Positions 6,800 to 7,331 of a stretch of DNA of 7,331 bases are shown here, in pieces. Made by a program: the position numbers and the translations under genes. This stretch comes from CAINDZ01 sp041908585 (GTDB lineage Bacteria; Krumholzibacteriota; Krumholzibacteriia; LZORAL124-64-63). Within the stretch, counting starts at the first letter, position 1; the number at the start of each line of letters is the position of its first letter. Below the pieces are notes generated by a model, which did not search any database, had not been told where the DNA came from, and was given only the letters and a program-made list of their open reading frames with translations. The stretch is taken from contig JAYRFB010000078.1 of assembly GCA_041908585.1 (NCBI GenBank), positions 1 through 7,331 on the forward strand, read 5' to 3'.

Positions 6800-7331
6800 A
6801 TGAACGCACAGCCTGGCCCGCGGGCACTGGTCCCGGTCGCCGACGGCACCGAGGAGATCGAGGCGGTCTGCATCATCGACGTCCTGCGCCGCGCGGCGGT
6901 CGACGTCACGGTCGCCGGCGTCGGGCCGGGCGGGGCGCGCGCGGCGTCGCTCGAGCTCCGCGCCTCGCGCGGCGTGCGCCTGGTGGCCGATGTCCACCTG
7001 GAAGACGTGACCGGCGTGGCGTGGGATGCGGTGCTGCTGCCCGGGGGCATGCCCGGGGCGGCCCACCTGCGAGACTGCGCGGCCCTGGCAACGCTGCTGG
7101 CGGCGCAGGACGCCGCCGGCCGGCTGGTGGGCGCCATCTGCGCGGCGCCGGTGGTCGTGCTGCAGGAGCACGGGCTGCTGCGCGGGCGCGGCGCCACCTG
7201 CTTCCCAGGGATGCGCGAGCGGCTGGACCCCGCCTCGCGGCGGGCCGGGCGCGTGGTGCAGGACGGCAACCTGCTGACGAGCCAGGGACCGGGAACGGCC
7301 CTGGAATTCGCGCTGGCGGCCGTGGCCCACC
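6800..7331 (+). CDS. DJ-1/PfpI family protein, YajL-like (3' end outside window)
   Basis: The ATG at 6800 follows GGAGGAG (6791-6797); the frame is open to the right edge, giving 177 codons and probably missing only the last few. The N-terminus (ALVPVADGTEEIEAV) aligns with YajL and human DJ-1, with Glu21 at the position of DJ-1 Glu18. The nucleophile Cys114 (codon 7139-7141) lies in GAICAAP, matching DJ-1 Cys106, and LLTSQGPGTALEFAL near the end matches YajL very closely. DJ-1 His126 is not conserved here (TCFPG), as in YajL. The family covers oxidative-stress chaperones, glyoxalase III-type and debated deglycase activities; the exact reaction is not readable from sequence. It is cytosolic, with no signal peptide, and is divergent from the acyltransferase gene across the 13-bp repeat array. 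Confidence 0.93.
   Translation, partial: MNAQPGPRALVPVADGTEEIEAVCIIDVLRRAAVDVTVAGVGPGGARAASLELRASRGVRLVADVHLEDVTGVAWDAVLLPGGMPGAAHLRDCAALATLLAAQDAAGRLVGAICAAPVVVLQEHGLLRGRGATCFPGMRERLDPASRRAGRVVQDGNLLTSQGPGTALEFALAAVAH

Noticed and set aside
6580..7269. A 230-residue N-terminal extension of the acyltransferase reading through the repeats
   Set aside because: The extension covers the tandem repeats and is antisense to the DJ-1-like gene; family similarity starts only at the ATG at 6579.

Overview
The window is about 7.3 kb of very GC-rich DNA with dense, short-gapped genes and strong GC at third codon positions, which produces long antisense shadow frames. A lipid A-type acyltransferase and a periplasmic-sensing histidine kinase point to a Gram-negative (diderm) bacterium. 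A cyclophilin domain preceded by a HEAT-like helical stretch, together with the GC content, would suit a high-GC lineage such as Krumholzibacteriota/Eisenbacteria, Gemmatimonadota or Myxococcota. That placement is a guess; no rRNA or other marker is present.

Layout from left to right: (1) the 3' part of a cyclophilin-type peptidyl-prolyl isomerase (+), cut by the left edge; (2) a strong GC hairpin between convergent gene ends; (3) a two-gene minus-strand operon, ABC ATPase then ABC-2 permease, with an ATGA overlap, resembling the NatA/NatB (YhaQ/YhaP) exporters; (4) a 313-bp divergent control region with one good sigma70-like promoter facing each way and a 13-bp inverted repeat between them; (5) an OmpR-family response regulator and its HAMP-containing histidine kinase (+), five bases apart; (6) a convergent LpxL/HtrB-like lipid acyltransferase (-); (7) a divergent intergenic region holding six 13-bp tandem repeats plus a partial seventh; (8) a YajL/DJ-1-like gene (+), cut by the right edge.

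A plausible reading is an envelope-response cluster. The kinase has an acidic patch just outside its first membrane helix and would phosphorylate the regulator. The shared control region suggests that the regulator, or another factor binding the dyad, co-ordinates the two-component operon with the divergent ABC exporter. The acyltransferase is adjacent but convergent, so a functional link to lipid A remodelling is only suggestive. I found no CRISPR array, RNA gene, insertion sequence, phage gene or clearly new multi-gene system. The least ordinary elements are the operator-like dyad (3196-3236) and the 13-bp repeat array (6628-6714).
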